Shown one piece after another: positions 43,091 through 54,090 of a stretch of DNA of 64,000 nucleotides. Origin of the DNA: Lamellibrachia satsuma. Lineage: Eukaryota > Annelida > Polychaeta > Sabellida > Siboglinidae. The first letter of the stretch is position 1. The number at the start of each line of letters is the position of its first letter. The position numbers and the translations under genes are program-made. The notes under the pieces were generated by a model. That model saw only the letters and a program-made list of their open reading frames with translations. It was not told the origin of the DNA and did not search any database. The stretch covers positions 622,501 through 686,500 of the forward strand of contig BSQZ01000035.1 in NCBI GenBank assembly GCA_033239005.1, read 5' to 3'.

Positions 43091-44518
43091 GGTGAACTCA
43101 AAACAGTGATGTGCCCTACATGAAATTGACTTCATTTAAACTTTGACCTCCCTGTGCTACATGAAACTTATTTGCTTATATAGCCTTGTTTATGTTAACC
43201 TTATTTCACCTTTTTGAGGATAAAATATTGTTTACTGTATAAATATGCCAGCTCCTTCATTCCAGGCTCCATTACAATGACTAACAAACACTTCATCACA
43301 ACAGATCAGACTTCTGTAAGTTGGCACACATTATTAGTTTACACACTGTGGGTCACAGCCTAAGGTCATTGATACTTGACCAATGTCATGTTGACCAGCA
43401 GTTGGTTTGTCTTGAGACGTCCATCACGGGTGGACAATTCCAGTCTGTGCTGGAAGTATAACAGTGGCAGATCAGTTGATGACCACCACCGTACATATCA
43501 TGTGTGTACAATAGCTTGTAATCTGTACATTGACATAGAGCAACAAGGAGCCGTTGTTTGGAATTGGGTAGTTTCACTACTTATTGTGATCTCACCCTAG
43601 TGGGGTGTACGTACTCTGAGAAAGTTTAATTTTGGACAAATTGCCATCTTTCTGTGGCCAATGGCCTTGAATAGATGCCCTATTTAAGGCTTATAATAGT
43701 TCATGGTGTGGTGTGGTGTGGTGTGGTGTGGCGTGTGGTGTCCCTTCAAGACCATTACTTGTATTAAGCCTTTTCAATCCCCAGAGCATAGGCCATCAAC
43801 GACTCCTTTCCACCAGATATGGTTTTGGGCTTTGGCTTCCAGCTCTTTCCATGTTTTCCATTTCTATCTCTGCTTCTTCTTCTCCATGTCAGGTGTTTCT
43901 TGGCTTTTGCCCTGATTCAGTTTTTAGTGATTCAGAAGATTAATGGTCGCTTTGGCTGAACCTTTCATTACTTTTGCACTGTGTTTGCACTTGGCTTTGA
44001 AACTTCCTGAAATATCACTGGGCACATCATAATGGTCAAAATCACTAGAATGCTTGGATGCTGGCATCCTGAATCTGGATTTACGGGTTACACAAGGTAT
44101 TTAAGGCTTGCTCTAAAAGTGAACTGGAGTCAAAGACAAGATTGGTAAAGCCAGTTAGATAGAGGCCACCACTCTGAGTCCAAGACAAGTTATACATTTA
44201 CCCTCTGTGTGGGATCTTTTACTTCCCCTGGCATCAACACTAGGTAGAAGGGGCCAACGGCTTTTAGTGTCTCCTCTGAAAGACATGTGCAAAGTGGGGT
44301 GAATGAAATTGCCCAGGTTTTGAAACGGAAACAAAGTTTCTCTTGTCTTTTCTGACATCTGCTTTAACTTCTTTATTAGCTTGTTTGTATTTCTGTTGAG
44401 CTGTAACCTTTCATGTTTTTGTGCGACTGTTGTTGAATATCTCCTTCTTTCTCTTCCTTTCGTCAACCTTGAGCAGTGTGTAAACTGACATCCACGGCTT
44501 GTGTTGTGTCTTCTCATG
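43091..44518. other. Intergenic stretch with a possible LINE tail
   Basis: A (GGTGT)n microsatellite lies at about 43703-43735. On the minus strand near 43900-43740 the translation KAQNHIWWKGVVDGLC resembles the last residues of RTE-like LINE proteins, followed by a stop; this is tentative. Nothing else is recognised. Confidence 0.3.
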
Positions 44519-44681
44519 TCCTAGTGCAGTGTTCGGCAATCTTTTTGAATGGAGGGCCAAATTAGTGACTTGGAATAGGTCAGTGGGCCACATATACACA
44601 CATGCATGCACGCACGCACGCATGCACGCACGCACGCACATGCAAACACGTACATAAGGATATTATCATTCTTGTAACACT

Positions 44682-44843
<162 letters not shown>

Positions 44844-45149
44844 TACATACATAGACATACGTTGTGTGTAGCACTGGTATCGAGTGTTGTTGTAAATAGG
44901 TCTGATTTTGAACAACAGTTCGATAGTCACTATGCTGTTTAAAAACACACATTATTCATGATACGTGTTCTTGGCATGCCGCTGATGCCATATTGACCCG
45001 TGTGCCACTGACGTCTGATGCTAGAGATGTTGCTGCGCCACCAAGTGTCCCACATCTGGTTGCAGACTTGACACTGCGAACCTCAGCATGTCATCGAAAT
45101 ATCCATCTGTTAGATGCGTTCATGGCTTGCATTATACGAAGTTCATCTT

Positions 45150-45710
45150 ATAATAATAATAGTAATAAAATTACTTCTTTGGAGCCAATACCCTCGGAAA
45201 ATCCAAGCTCAGTGGCGCAACAAAACCAAAGGATTAGGCATTCTCGTTACCATGTACAATGCAAAAAGTCGTCAACCGATGGATGGAGGTGCCAAGAAGC
45301 TAAGGAGGATAGGCAATTTTGATAAGATAGGTTTTCAAATTACGGCGAAATGAAGCTATATTTCTTGCTGATTTTACGCTGTCGTGGAGTGAATTCCACA
45401 GGGTTGGTGCGGCAACCGAGAAAGATCGAGTTCCAGCATTTGTCTTAACTATGGGAACATCAAGTAAACCAGAACCAGACGACTGAAGCTGTCTGGGTTG
45501 TCTTGCTGGAGTGAGCATTGAATGTAAATATGCAGGTTGTTTGGTTGAAAAGGCTTGATAGGTAATTGTACAGATCTTAAAAATAATGCGATATCGCACA
45601 GGGAGCCAATGCAATGATTTTAGAAGTGGCAGTGAGCGAGAGAAACGAGGAGATCGTGTAACTACCCTAGCCAAACAATTTTGGACACGTTGAAGTTTTT
45701 TTTTCACTCC
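45150..45710 (-). pseudogene. L2-like LINE tail inserted in the hAT element
   Basis: Minus-strand frame 45707-45300 encodes 135 aa typical of the L2-clade C-terminus: LQRVQNCLARVV, LHWLPVRYRIIFKI, GTRSFSVAAPTLWNSL and FRRNLKTYLI, all in the usual order. It ends in a 3' part with GAGCTTGGATTTTCC-type sequence and a TTA trinucleotide tail. Related 3' ends (AACCTGAGCTCAGAGGCGCA next to TAA repeats) occur at about 52715-52800 and 62350-62435. It is 5'-truncated, and it separates two parts of the hAT transposase. Confidence 0.85.
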
Positions 45711-46039
45711 CTGTTGCGAGCCCTGATACTTGTCAATCGGTCATCAAACTCCCATCTCAGCAGCTCAATGAATGCTACGAAGGCCTACATGTCCGGAGTA
45801 GCTAGTTTGTTTTCTATTAGTGTCGGGAAGTAATTTGCATCCCGCAGTTGTGTTTCCCACAATCGAAACCTGGTCCTGAAAGCGGAGACAAACGGGCACA
45901 GTTCATTGATTAGTTGTTCTCTTCTCTGGAGTTTGGCGTTCAGCAGACTGAGGTGCTCCGTGACGTAGACTAAAATGCAAAATCGCACATCCATAAGGGG
46001 TCAGTGAATGCCGGTACTTCTGCATCCTTCTTCTCCATG

Positions 46040-47225
46040 AATACGCTAATCTCATGTCTCAGCTCATACACGTGGCACAGCATGGCAGCCCAACCTAGTC
46101 TCATGTCTCAGCTTGTACACGTGGCACAGCATGGCAACCCAACCAAGTCTCATGTCTCGGCTCGTACACGTGACACAGCATGGCAGCCCAACCTAGTCTT
46201 TTGTCGCTGCTCGTACATGTGACACAGCATGACAACCCAACCTAGTCTTTTGTCGCTGCTCGTACACGTGACACAGCGTGGCAACCCAACCTAGTCTCAT
46301 GTCTCAACTTGTACACATGGCACAGCATGGCAACCCAACCTAGTCTCATGTCTCGGCTCGTACACGTGACACAACATGGCAACCCAACCTAGTCTCATGT
46401 CTTGGCTCGTTCACATGGCACAGCATGGCAACCCAACCTAGTCTCATGTCTTGGCTCGTACACGTGACACAGCATGGCAACCCAACCTAGTCTCATGTCT
46501 TGGCTCATACACGTGACACAGCATGGCAACCCAACCTAGTCTCATGTCTCAGCTCGTACACGTGGCACAACATGACAACCCAACCTAGTCTCTTGTCGCA
46601 GCTCGTACACGTGACACAGCATGGCAACCCAACCTAGTCTCTTGTCGCAGTTCGTATACGTGACACAGCATGGCAACCCAACCTAGTCTCATGTCTTGGC
46701 TCGTACACGTGGCACAGCATGGCAACCCAACCTAGTCTCATGTCTCGGCTCGTACACGTGACACAACATGGCAACCCAACCTAGTCTCATGTCTTGGCTC
46801 GTTCACATGGCACAGCATGGCAACCCAACCTAGTCTCATGTCTTGGCTCGTACACGTGACACAGCATGGCAACCCAACCTAGTCTCATGTCTTGGCTCAT
46901 ACACGTGACACAGCATGGCAACCCAACCTAGTCTCATGTCTCAGCTCATACATGTGGCACAGCATGACAACCCAACCTAGTCTCTTGTCGCAGCTCGTAC
47001 ACGTGACACAGCATGGCAACCCAACTTAGTCTCTTGTCGCAGTTCGTATACGTGACACAGCATGGCAACCCAACCTAGTCTCATGTCTTGGCTCGTACAC
47101 GTGGCACAGCATGGCAACCCAGCCTAGTCTCATGTCTCGGCTCGTACACGTGGCACAGCATGGCAACCTAACCTAGTCTCATGTCGCAGCTCATACACGT
47201 GACACAGCATAGCAACCCAACCTAA
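46040..47225. repeat. 49-bp minisatellite with higher-order repeat
   Basis: About 25 copies of a 49-bp unit (ACGTGACACAGCATGGCAAC, CCAACCTAGTCTCATGTCT, TGGCTCGTAC). Variant units recur in the same order about 392 bp apart; for example AGTTCGTATACGTGACAC near 46648 and 47040, and GGCTCGTTCACATGGCAC near 46405 and 46797. This indicates a duplicated eight-unit block. The unit encodes the transposase stretch [16 protein letters not shown] on the minus strand. Confidence 0.92.
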
Positions 47226-47689
47226 CCAGGGCACTTCGGTTTAGTGCAGGAATTGTTAATATTGCACATTCCTCTCGGACGGAAGGTGCTGGAACTGCCA
47301 GTGATTTAACGAGTGATGACAAGTGTTATTCAAAACAAAACATTATCAATCAAACACAAAAAAGATAGAACATTCATGTCTGCATGTTGGCAAAAGTGAA
47401 TTAATTAAAGTTTAAAGGAAGTGAGAAATGTCTGATATGTTCATCACGTGGAAATGGTATTACCGAGTTGCATTATGTGATATGTTTCGCCTAGACGTCT
47501 GGTCTAGAATTTCGTCTAGACAAGACGTACTATTTTTTATTTTATCAATATTGCGGGCGTGGGCCGCGTCATGCATAATCTCGCTATCAGTCGCAGTTGG
47601 CCCACGGGCCGCAGGTTGCCGACCCCTGTCCAAGTGTTTCTTTGAATGTCTTTGTCCACACCTCCTTGAAGTGTTGCCATAGAGAGTCT

Positions 47690-48640
47690 AAAGGCAACCA
47701 TACACATTAGAGGCATGAGCCGGGCCTCTGCAAAATTTATCGGGCCTGGAGTGAAAAAATATTAAACACATTGGGCTTGGGTCAGGCCCGGGTATAGTGT
47801 GAGTGGGCTGGGCCTGTCCTGTCCTGGGCCTGGACCTAATAAAAATATTAATACAAAACCCAGGCATATTACTACTACATAGTACAATAACATACGGAAT
47901 ACAGATGTTACATATGCATATTTTTTGCAGCCTTTTGCATAGATCTAATGGCCCCATAAGTTCACATGGCTGGACGTAGCCAGCCCAAAATGTTTACTTT
48001 AGACATACTTGCAGAGGCAGTCAAGCCATTATTAACCATCAACTTATCACCCATTGACCCTACCAGTGGACATTCTATTGTCTAGGTCTTCCCTCCAAAT
48101 CTTGCCTGCCTGAATGACCTGCCCAGTGCCCAGTGCCCAGTGCCCACCCCAGTTGGTGGTTGGTATCTTCCAGTTGTGTTAACTAGTGTCTACCGCTTAG
48201 TGGCTACAATTTCCCCAATATTGATTCGTTCACACTTGTACTAATTCACAAATGTCTGAACCTGATCTCTCTCAGGCTAGTGACTGCAGGCCTGCTGGAA
48301 ATGCCACTGGGTGACATGGAATTAAAAAATCAATATTAATGTTTTTTATTTAATTAAACAATACTTATGTATTACAGTTTATTTGCGTTTCATTTCTATT
48401 ATAAGATAATAGGTTTATCTTTTCTAAATTTTGTGGGCCACGGGCTTACCCGTCTTTGGCCGAACACCCTTTGGCCTGCAAGTATGGGCTGGGCCTGAAA
48501 TGTGCGGGCTGGGCTGGGCCTGGGCCAACCATTAATGGGCCTAAATTCTGGTTTGCAGGTCTGGGCCGGGTTGGGCTTGATGAATTTTTGCGGGCAAGGG
48601 CCGGGCCTGGATTCTAACTGCTAATTGTGGGCTAGGTCAA
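47690..48640. mobile_element. Candidate DNA transposon with GGGCC-rich ends
   Basis: Both ends are dense in GGGCC/CCGGGCC words (GAGCCGGGCCTCTGCAAAAT near 47716; GCGGGCAAGGGCCGGGCC near 48589), with an AT-rich core. The end regions are partly complementary. No transposase frame is visible. The boundaries are approximate. Confidence 0.4.
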
Positions 48641-48849
48641 TGCAGGGCACCAGTACACAATAAACTACACATACCGACTTTTATAAGCCAACAGTTGGTC
48701 TGCCAACAAATATTTGGCAACTACAGATGTACCTATCGGCTAACCGTCGTTGGTGGAGAACAAAGACATAACAACTACATTTGAGTTGCCAACTGAAAAG
48801 GTAGTCGCCAACATGTTGGCAACTGAAGAATCAGTATGTGTGTGGCAGG

Positions 48850-49650
48850 AGTTAAGTACAGCTGTCTTCCTCCTCAGTTATGTCTTGCAGAGCCAGGTAT
48901 CGGTTGGAGAGTGCCGGTTGAATTTCCTTAGTTCTTTTGTCACTTAGGAGTTCTACATTGTACTTGATCCTGCTACAGCTGGTTGTTGTACATTTCTTTA
49001 GATTCAGCTGTTGCTTTGCTGTCACTAGATAATAATCTGACACTGCATCTGACCCTCACTTTACTCCTACATCTTGTAATGATCTTCTAAATGTTCTTCC
49101 AATACCTTTTCTTTCTACTTGGCTGCACACGTTAATATGGAGTTAGTTTCAGCAATGATACAGCAGCAAGTATCACTGGATGTCCCATGTTTTCCATTTC
49201 AAAGCGGCATGTGGAAGACTATTCCTGTCCATGCGGAGAACATGGCCAAGCCATCTCCGCCTTCTCAGCTTCGATGTTGATGTGATAAAAGGTTTCCTTG
49301 TTGGTCACTTGTGGCTCCCACCGTATTCTGAGGATTCGTTTGAGGCACCCTAAGAACCTCTGGGTTGGCTCCCGATCTTCTTGTTGGTCTTCCATGTTTC
49401 TGAAGTATGCAGCAGTACTAAATGGATGTTGGATATATCTGAATATTTTTGTTTGGTCTTGATGTAGAAAATGCCATGCCAATCCTTGTAGAGATTTCTT
49501 TAGTCAATGTTGCTGAGATGAGGCTGCTTTCCCTCTCACAATGCTCTTTCTTGTGCTGCTTCTTCAGTTCCATGAGTTTGGTGTTGGTGGGTTATATCTT
49601 GAGACCAACTGTTTCTACTGTGTTGTGTTTCCATTCCATACCAACATCAC
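48850..49650 (-). pseudogene. Rearranged RTE-like LINE fragments
   Basis: Minus-strand 49650-49219 gives VGLKI..TNTKLMELK, then TKEISTRIGMAF, then FLGCLKRILRIRW, the RT C-terminal half of an RTE-like LINE. Minus-strand 49043-48852 gives SDYYLVTAKQQLNLKK, KYNVELLSDKRTKE and LSNRYLALQDITEEE, which in an intact element belong to the end of the endonuclease domain and therefore precede the RT. The order is reversed, so these are two copies side by side or one rearranged copy. Frames are broken. Confidence 0.65.
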
Positions 49651-50657
49651 CAAATATTTATATAAACATTTCTGCAGTAAATAAAAACATCCATTTTAAT
49701 AATTTTCTGATAAAATCCAAAATCTGTTTCCTTTAGCAACTACCTAATTCTAGAAATAATGCTATTTTTGCCCTTCAATCCTGGTTAGTTTAATAAGTAG
49801 TTAGGCATAGAACGGACATCCATGTGACCACCCACATTTTTATTTGTAGGTGACTGTTACACTTAGCCACCACTAGAGGGCACATGTTTACAACTATTGT
49901 ATACAGTTGTTTGTCATTCAAGTGTATGGGTGCAACCGTACATCCATATGGAGTTTAGTTTACCCTTTGTTACCACCTATCGACATTATATGATATATTG
50001 TTAGGAAGTGTTACTCTTTATTGTTGTTTGTTAGTAAAGGAATGTTTATGAAACTCATCGCTTTCATTATGGTTTTGACTATGCAGCCACCTAACAAAAC
50101 AGGATTCTTATAACAGATTGTTTTCCTACCAAATATGTCTGGAGGAAATCACCATGCATTCCACATGAATTTGTCAGGCAAGATGGTGTGTACAAAACAC
50201 TATACGTAACTGTAAATTATGCAGCACCTTGCTAAAGATATCCATTAAATGGGTCAGATTTGAGGTGTCCGTTATATGGAGGTTTTCCACTGTATTTTAG
50301 TTGGAATTGTTTTTATTTTCACCTCAGGATCGCAGTTTAAGAAAACGGAATTCAACTAAATGAAATGATCAAGTAATTTGTATGGCCCTTCATACTGATG
50401 AGACCACTTTTATTAACTGTCGAGGTCTTCAGGTAAATACGTATGTAAGTCACTTGGCATAACTACAGAAAATTCCAGAAATATCTGGATGCTAAGATGC
50501 CTCTTATGTTATGTAAATAAGTTTCTACTATCTTCTAGTGCATTGTATTTGTTTACTTATGTTGTGATATCATGTAGTGCTGAGACTATAAAATGAAATC
50601 ATTTAGCAGTTTTTGATTATTATGACAAGAATGAGTGAAGGTGTTGTGTAATTGTAG
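49651..50657. other. Intergenic stretch upstream of the ASB-like exons
   Basis: A single pogo/Tigger-like terminus (GGTGTCCGTTATATGGAGGT at about 50274) suggests a TE fragment at about 50236-50293. No upstream exon of the ASB-like gene was found here. Confidence 0.35.
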
Positions 50658-53600
50658 GAAAACATTAGGAAGCTTGTCATTTCACCATCGATCCAGACAA
50701 TGCACAAGAAGTGTTACAACCCGTTGAGCAATCAGCGTCGGATCACGTCGACAGGTCACAATGAAAGACAACAGTACCGCAAGCGCGTCGATCCAGCCTT
50801 CGTCGATGCAGAGGGCCGCACTTGTCTACACCTTGCAGTTCTACAGGTAGATCTGATCTTCTTTATTATATAGGCTTTTGCTCTGAGTTAAAAAAGGACA
50901 CTTACATCAGGATATTTAAGATTAAAGACAATAGTGCAACGCCACATGGGAATAACAATTTCAGTGGCCTCGAAGGAATAATCACTTAAAAGGAACAACT
51001 TGGAAAACCCCTATTCTGCCCTGCATTTTCTATGATAGACTAGCTGAGTTATCATTGCATGGGGAGAAAGGCAGTCATAAGTCTTTTCCACTGACCTCCA
51101 TTATTAAATAGGTCAGTGGTCTTTTAAAAATTAAAGCCACATCTATGAACAGCTACAGTATTATTATAATGTAGCAAGACAAACCCTGTGTATGGATAAG
51201 GAAGATGGGATAGATGGAACAGTTTGGCCAAACTCCAGCATGGGCCATATAATAAGAGGTCACTGTAGCTAAGTTAGTTTTATTATTTACCAGTTATTTC
51301 GTGGGGATGCGTCCAGTCTTCTTGGTCTTCATTAATTGCCATTTAGACACATTCATGATTTCTCACAACCTGCCATCCACTTGAAATGGACTGCAAGACA
51401 GGCAGTTCCGGTATTGTTACCAACCACCACAAATTGAGCTCAAGAACGGCAGTGTCTGCTATTACTGGCACCATCTGATCAGGAGCTTAGAATCCTAAAC
51501 CAGTGTATTATTTTGTGTGGAAAATTGCTATACATTGGTAGCACACGTTACTGGAAAATACCACTGGATGGCAGTGAACCATGAATATAATTTAAAAGCA
51601 GGTAGTTCCTTGCAGCCTGTTTTAGATGTTTACCACGTGAACTCCACATTATAATAATTATATAACTTACTGAGCTGCTACCCATGAAAATACGTTGACA
51701 TACCACTTTGATCACTGAACTGTGTCTGTAACTGCAGGATTGTGATGCACAGGCGATTGAGCACATCATCAAATCAGGATGTGAGGTAAATATCGCAGAC
51801 AACCAAGGCCGAAGTGCCCTGCACCTGGCGGTCGAAAAAGGAGATGTTACTATGGTGACTGCGCTCATTAGTCAAGCCGCAGACATCGAGGCCTTCACTA
51901 CAGATGGTTACAGGTGTGTAAATGTATTTATGCTGCACTGTGTGATGGGCACATAATAATAATAATAGTAGTAATTTATTTCTTTTGCAATCATGAGATT
52001 GAATAAAAGTTCAGGTACAAAATATAATATGCATATGCTAAAATTGTATGCATACCTTTTATTTTAGAAAAAATTAAATAAATAAAAAACAATGTATACA
52101 TCATAAAAGGATTGCTAGAAAAAGGGTTAATTGGCTTAATTGTTTTATTTTTCTGTGTTTTTCCGATTTGGAGCTACTTGGTAGCACGATAAAGTAATGG
52201 GTGACTAAGCTTGCCCCCCTCCCCCATTTGGCCGCCCCTTTGCAAGATCCTAAATACACCACTGGTCACTGGTGATCTCCTTCCCAAAGCAGGACACTTG
52301 GCACCTCTGTATCTGGAGCATTGTCTCTCCTCGTCTCCTCCTCCTGCAGCCCGCTGATGGTGGCCGGTCGTCACGGCAAGCCAGACGCCATGGCCGCGCT
52401 CATCGACGCCGGCGCGCGCGTTAGTCGCTCCAACGACAAGCAGCAGACGGCGCTGCACTTCTCGGTCGGCGGCGGCTGCCCGCGCTGCGTTCAGCAGCTG
52501 CTGAAGGCGCGCGCCAAGATCAACTACAAGGACACGGAGAGCAACACGGCGCTGATCCTTGCCGCCAAGCTCGCCAACGCAGAGATCTCCGCCATGCTGC
52601 TCGACGGACGCGCCAATCCCGACATCAAGGTCTGCATGGCAACGTTTATTTGTTTTGCGCGGTCTGATTGACGGCTTGTATGTTACACGCGCACATGTTG
52701 GTTGACGGTTAGAGATAATAGTAATAATAATAATTGACTTCTATGACGCCTATATCCTCAGGAACCTGAGCTCAGAGGCGCAACAAAACAGAATCATTAC
52801 GCATAAGCGAACGGCGCATGACATGTCAGTTGAATGTGAATTTGAGAGTTTATTCATCTTTCATAATGACAATTATTGTTTTAACACCACTGGATGTGTC
52901 AGGTGTTTAACCGGAAAATTTAGCAAGAAGCTGTGCTTGCACCAATAATATCCTTTGTCTTAATGTGTCTTCTTGACAAGTAATTAATAATATTTTGTGT
53001 ATGTGTTTACTTTGATTTTGTTTGGGCTTTATATCAGATACACCATCGTAAAGCATGGGTCAATCATGTAACCATGTCGTCGTGTTGTATACAGGACGCC
53101 CTGGGGAAGACGGCCCTGCACTGGGCGGCGGAGACAGGAGCCGATGCCGTCCTGCGGGTGCTGATGGCTGGGGGTGCCGATGCCGAGATCCAGGACAACG
53201 CCGGCCACACGCCGTTCGTGAAGGCGCTCACCAACAACCAGCCATGCGCCCTCCAACAGCTGGTGGCCGCTGGTTGCGATCGTACGGGACTGGACGGCCT
53301 CAACGGCACGGCGCTGTGCCTCTGTACACTCAAGGGCTATGACGACTGCGTCCGCATCTTGCTGCAAGCCGGCGAGGACCCTGATGTTGTCTGCTTCGTC
53401 GGTCTCACGGCCGTGATCGCCGCGGCGTCGGAGGGTCGCGTGAGCATCATGCGGGAGCTGCTGCGTGCCGGCGCCGACCCGAACAAGAGCGGTCGGCCGG
53501 GCTTCCGGCCGCTCACCGTCGCGCTGCGAATGATCTTCCCCGAGAATGAGGTCGAGAAGCACCACGTCGTCGCCATGCTGCTGCGCGCCAACGCCGACGT

Positions 53601-54090
53601 GAACGCTCGCGTGACGGTCGCCGGCTACTTCACGACGTGCACGGGCGGCAGGAACTGTCCGCTCTCGTTCGGCATCTGCAGCGGCTACATCTCGCTCGTG
53701 CGCATGCTGCTCATCGCCGGCAGTCGCGTGACGCCCGGCGAGACGCAGAGCTGGATGGAGAAGAACGAGGTGCAGCGGTTCTTCGACACCAACGACATCC
53801 TGCAACCCATCCAGGAGTGGACGACGGAGCCGGTCTCGCTGAAGCACGCGTGTCGGCTCGCCGTCAGAAAGCTGCTGGGGCGCGACGTCGAAGCGAAGAT
53901 ACGCCAACTGCCGATCGCCACGACGACCAAACAGTACCTAGACTTCGAGGAGTTCGACTTCATCCGACCGGAGAAAGCCCGCATTCCGCAGGACGCCAGC
54001 CCCGCGGCCATCGTCGCCGCCATGCCCGTCACGAGCTGCGCCATGCGCGTGCTCGAGGGCACGTACATGTACGACGCCATCTACAAGTGA
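50658..54090 (+). CDS. ASB-like ankyrin-repeat and SOCS-box protein (5' end missing)
   Basis: Four exons: 50658-50846, 51738-51913, 52350-52629 and 53095-54090. Splice sites are GT-AG with compatible phases (0, 2, 0), giving 546 aa as seen. About 11 ankyrin repeats run from residue 50 to about 430 (GRTCLHLAV, GRSALHLAV, QQTALHFSV, GKTALHWAA are clear). A SOCS box follows at about 461-500: the BC box SLKHACRLAV, then IRQLPIA in place of the usual LPxP Cullin-5 box. ASB proteins recruit substrates to Elongin B/C-Cullin-5 ubiquitin ligases in the cytoplasm. About 50 residues extend past the SOCS box, ending TYMYDAIYK. Exons 3-4 are far more GC-rich than exons 1-2. The first in-frame ATG is at 50700, but the frame is open upstream, so earlier exons are likely. 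Confidence 0.9.
52150..52265. mobile_element. TE end fragment in an ASB-like intron
   Basis: On the minus strand the segment starts CAGTGGTGTATTTAGGATCT then TGCAAAGGGGCGGCC, which resembles a hAT-type terminus. The opposite end was not identified. It lies about 85 bp before exon 3. Confidence 0.35.
52715..52800 (-). mobile_element. L2-like LINE 3'-end fragment
   Basis: GGAACCTGAGCTCAGAGGCG followed by CAACAAAAC, next to a TAA-rich tract, matches the segment at 62350-62435 and resembles the 3' end of the LINE tail at 45150-45710. It lies in the intron before the last ASB-like exon. Confidence 0.6.

Noticed and set aside
53029..53907. 292-codon minus-strand frame opposite the last ASB-like exon
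   Set aside because: Antisense shadow of a GC-rich coding exon; the plus-strand frame has ankyrin repeats and a SOCS box.
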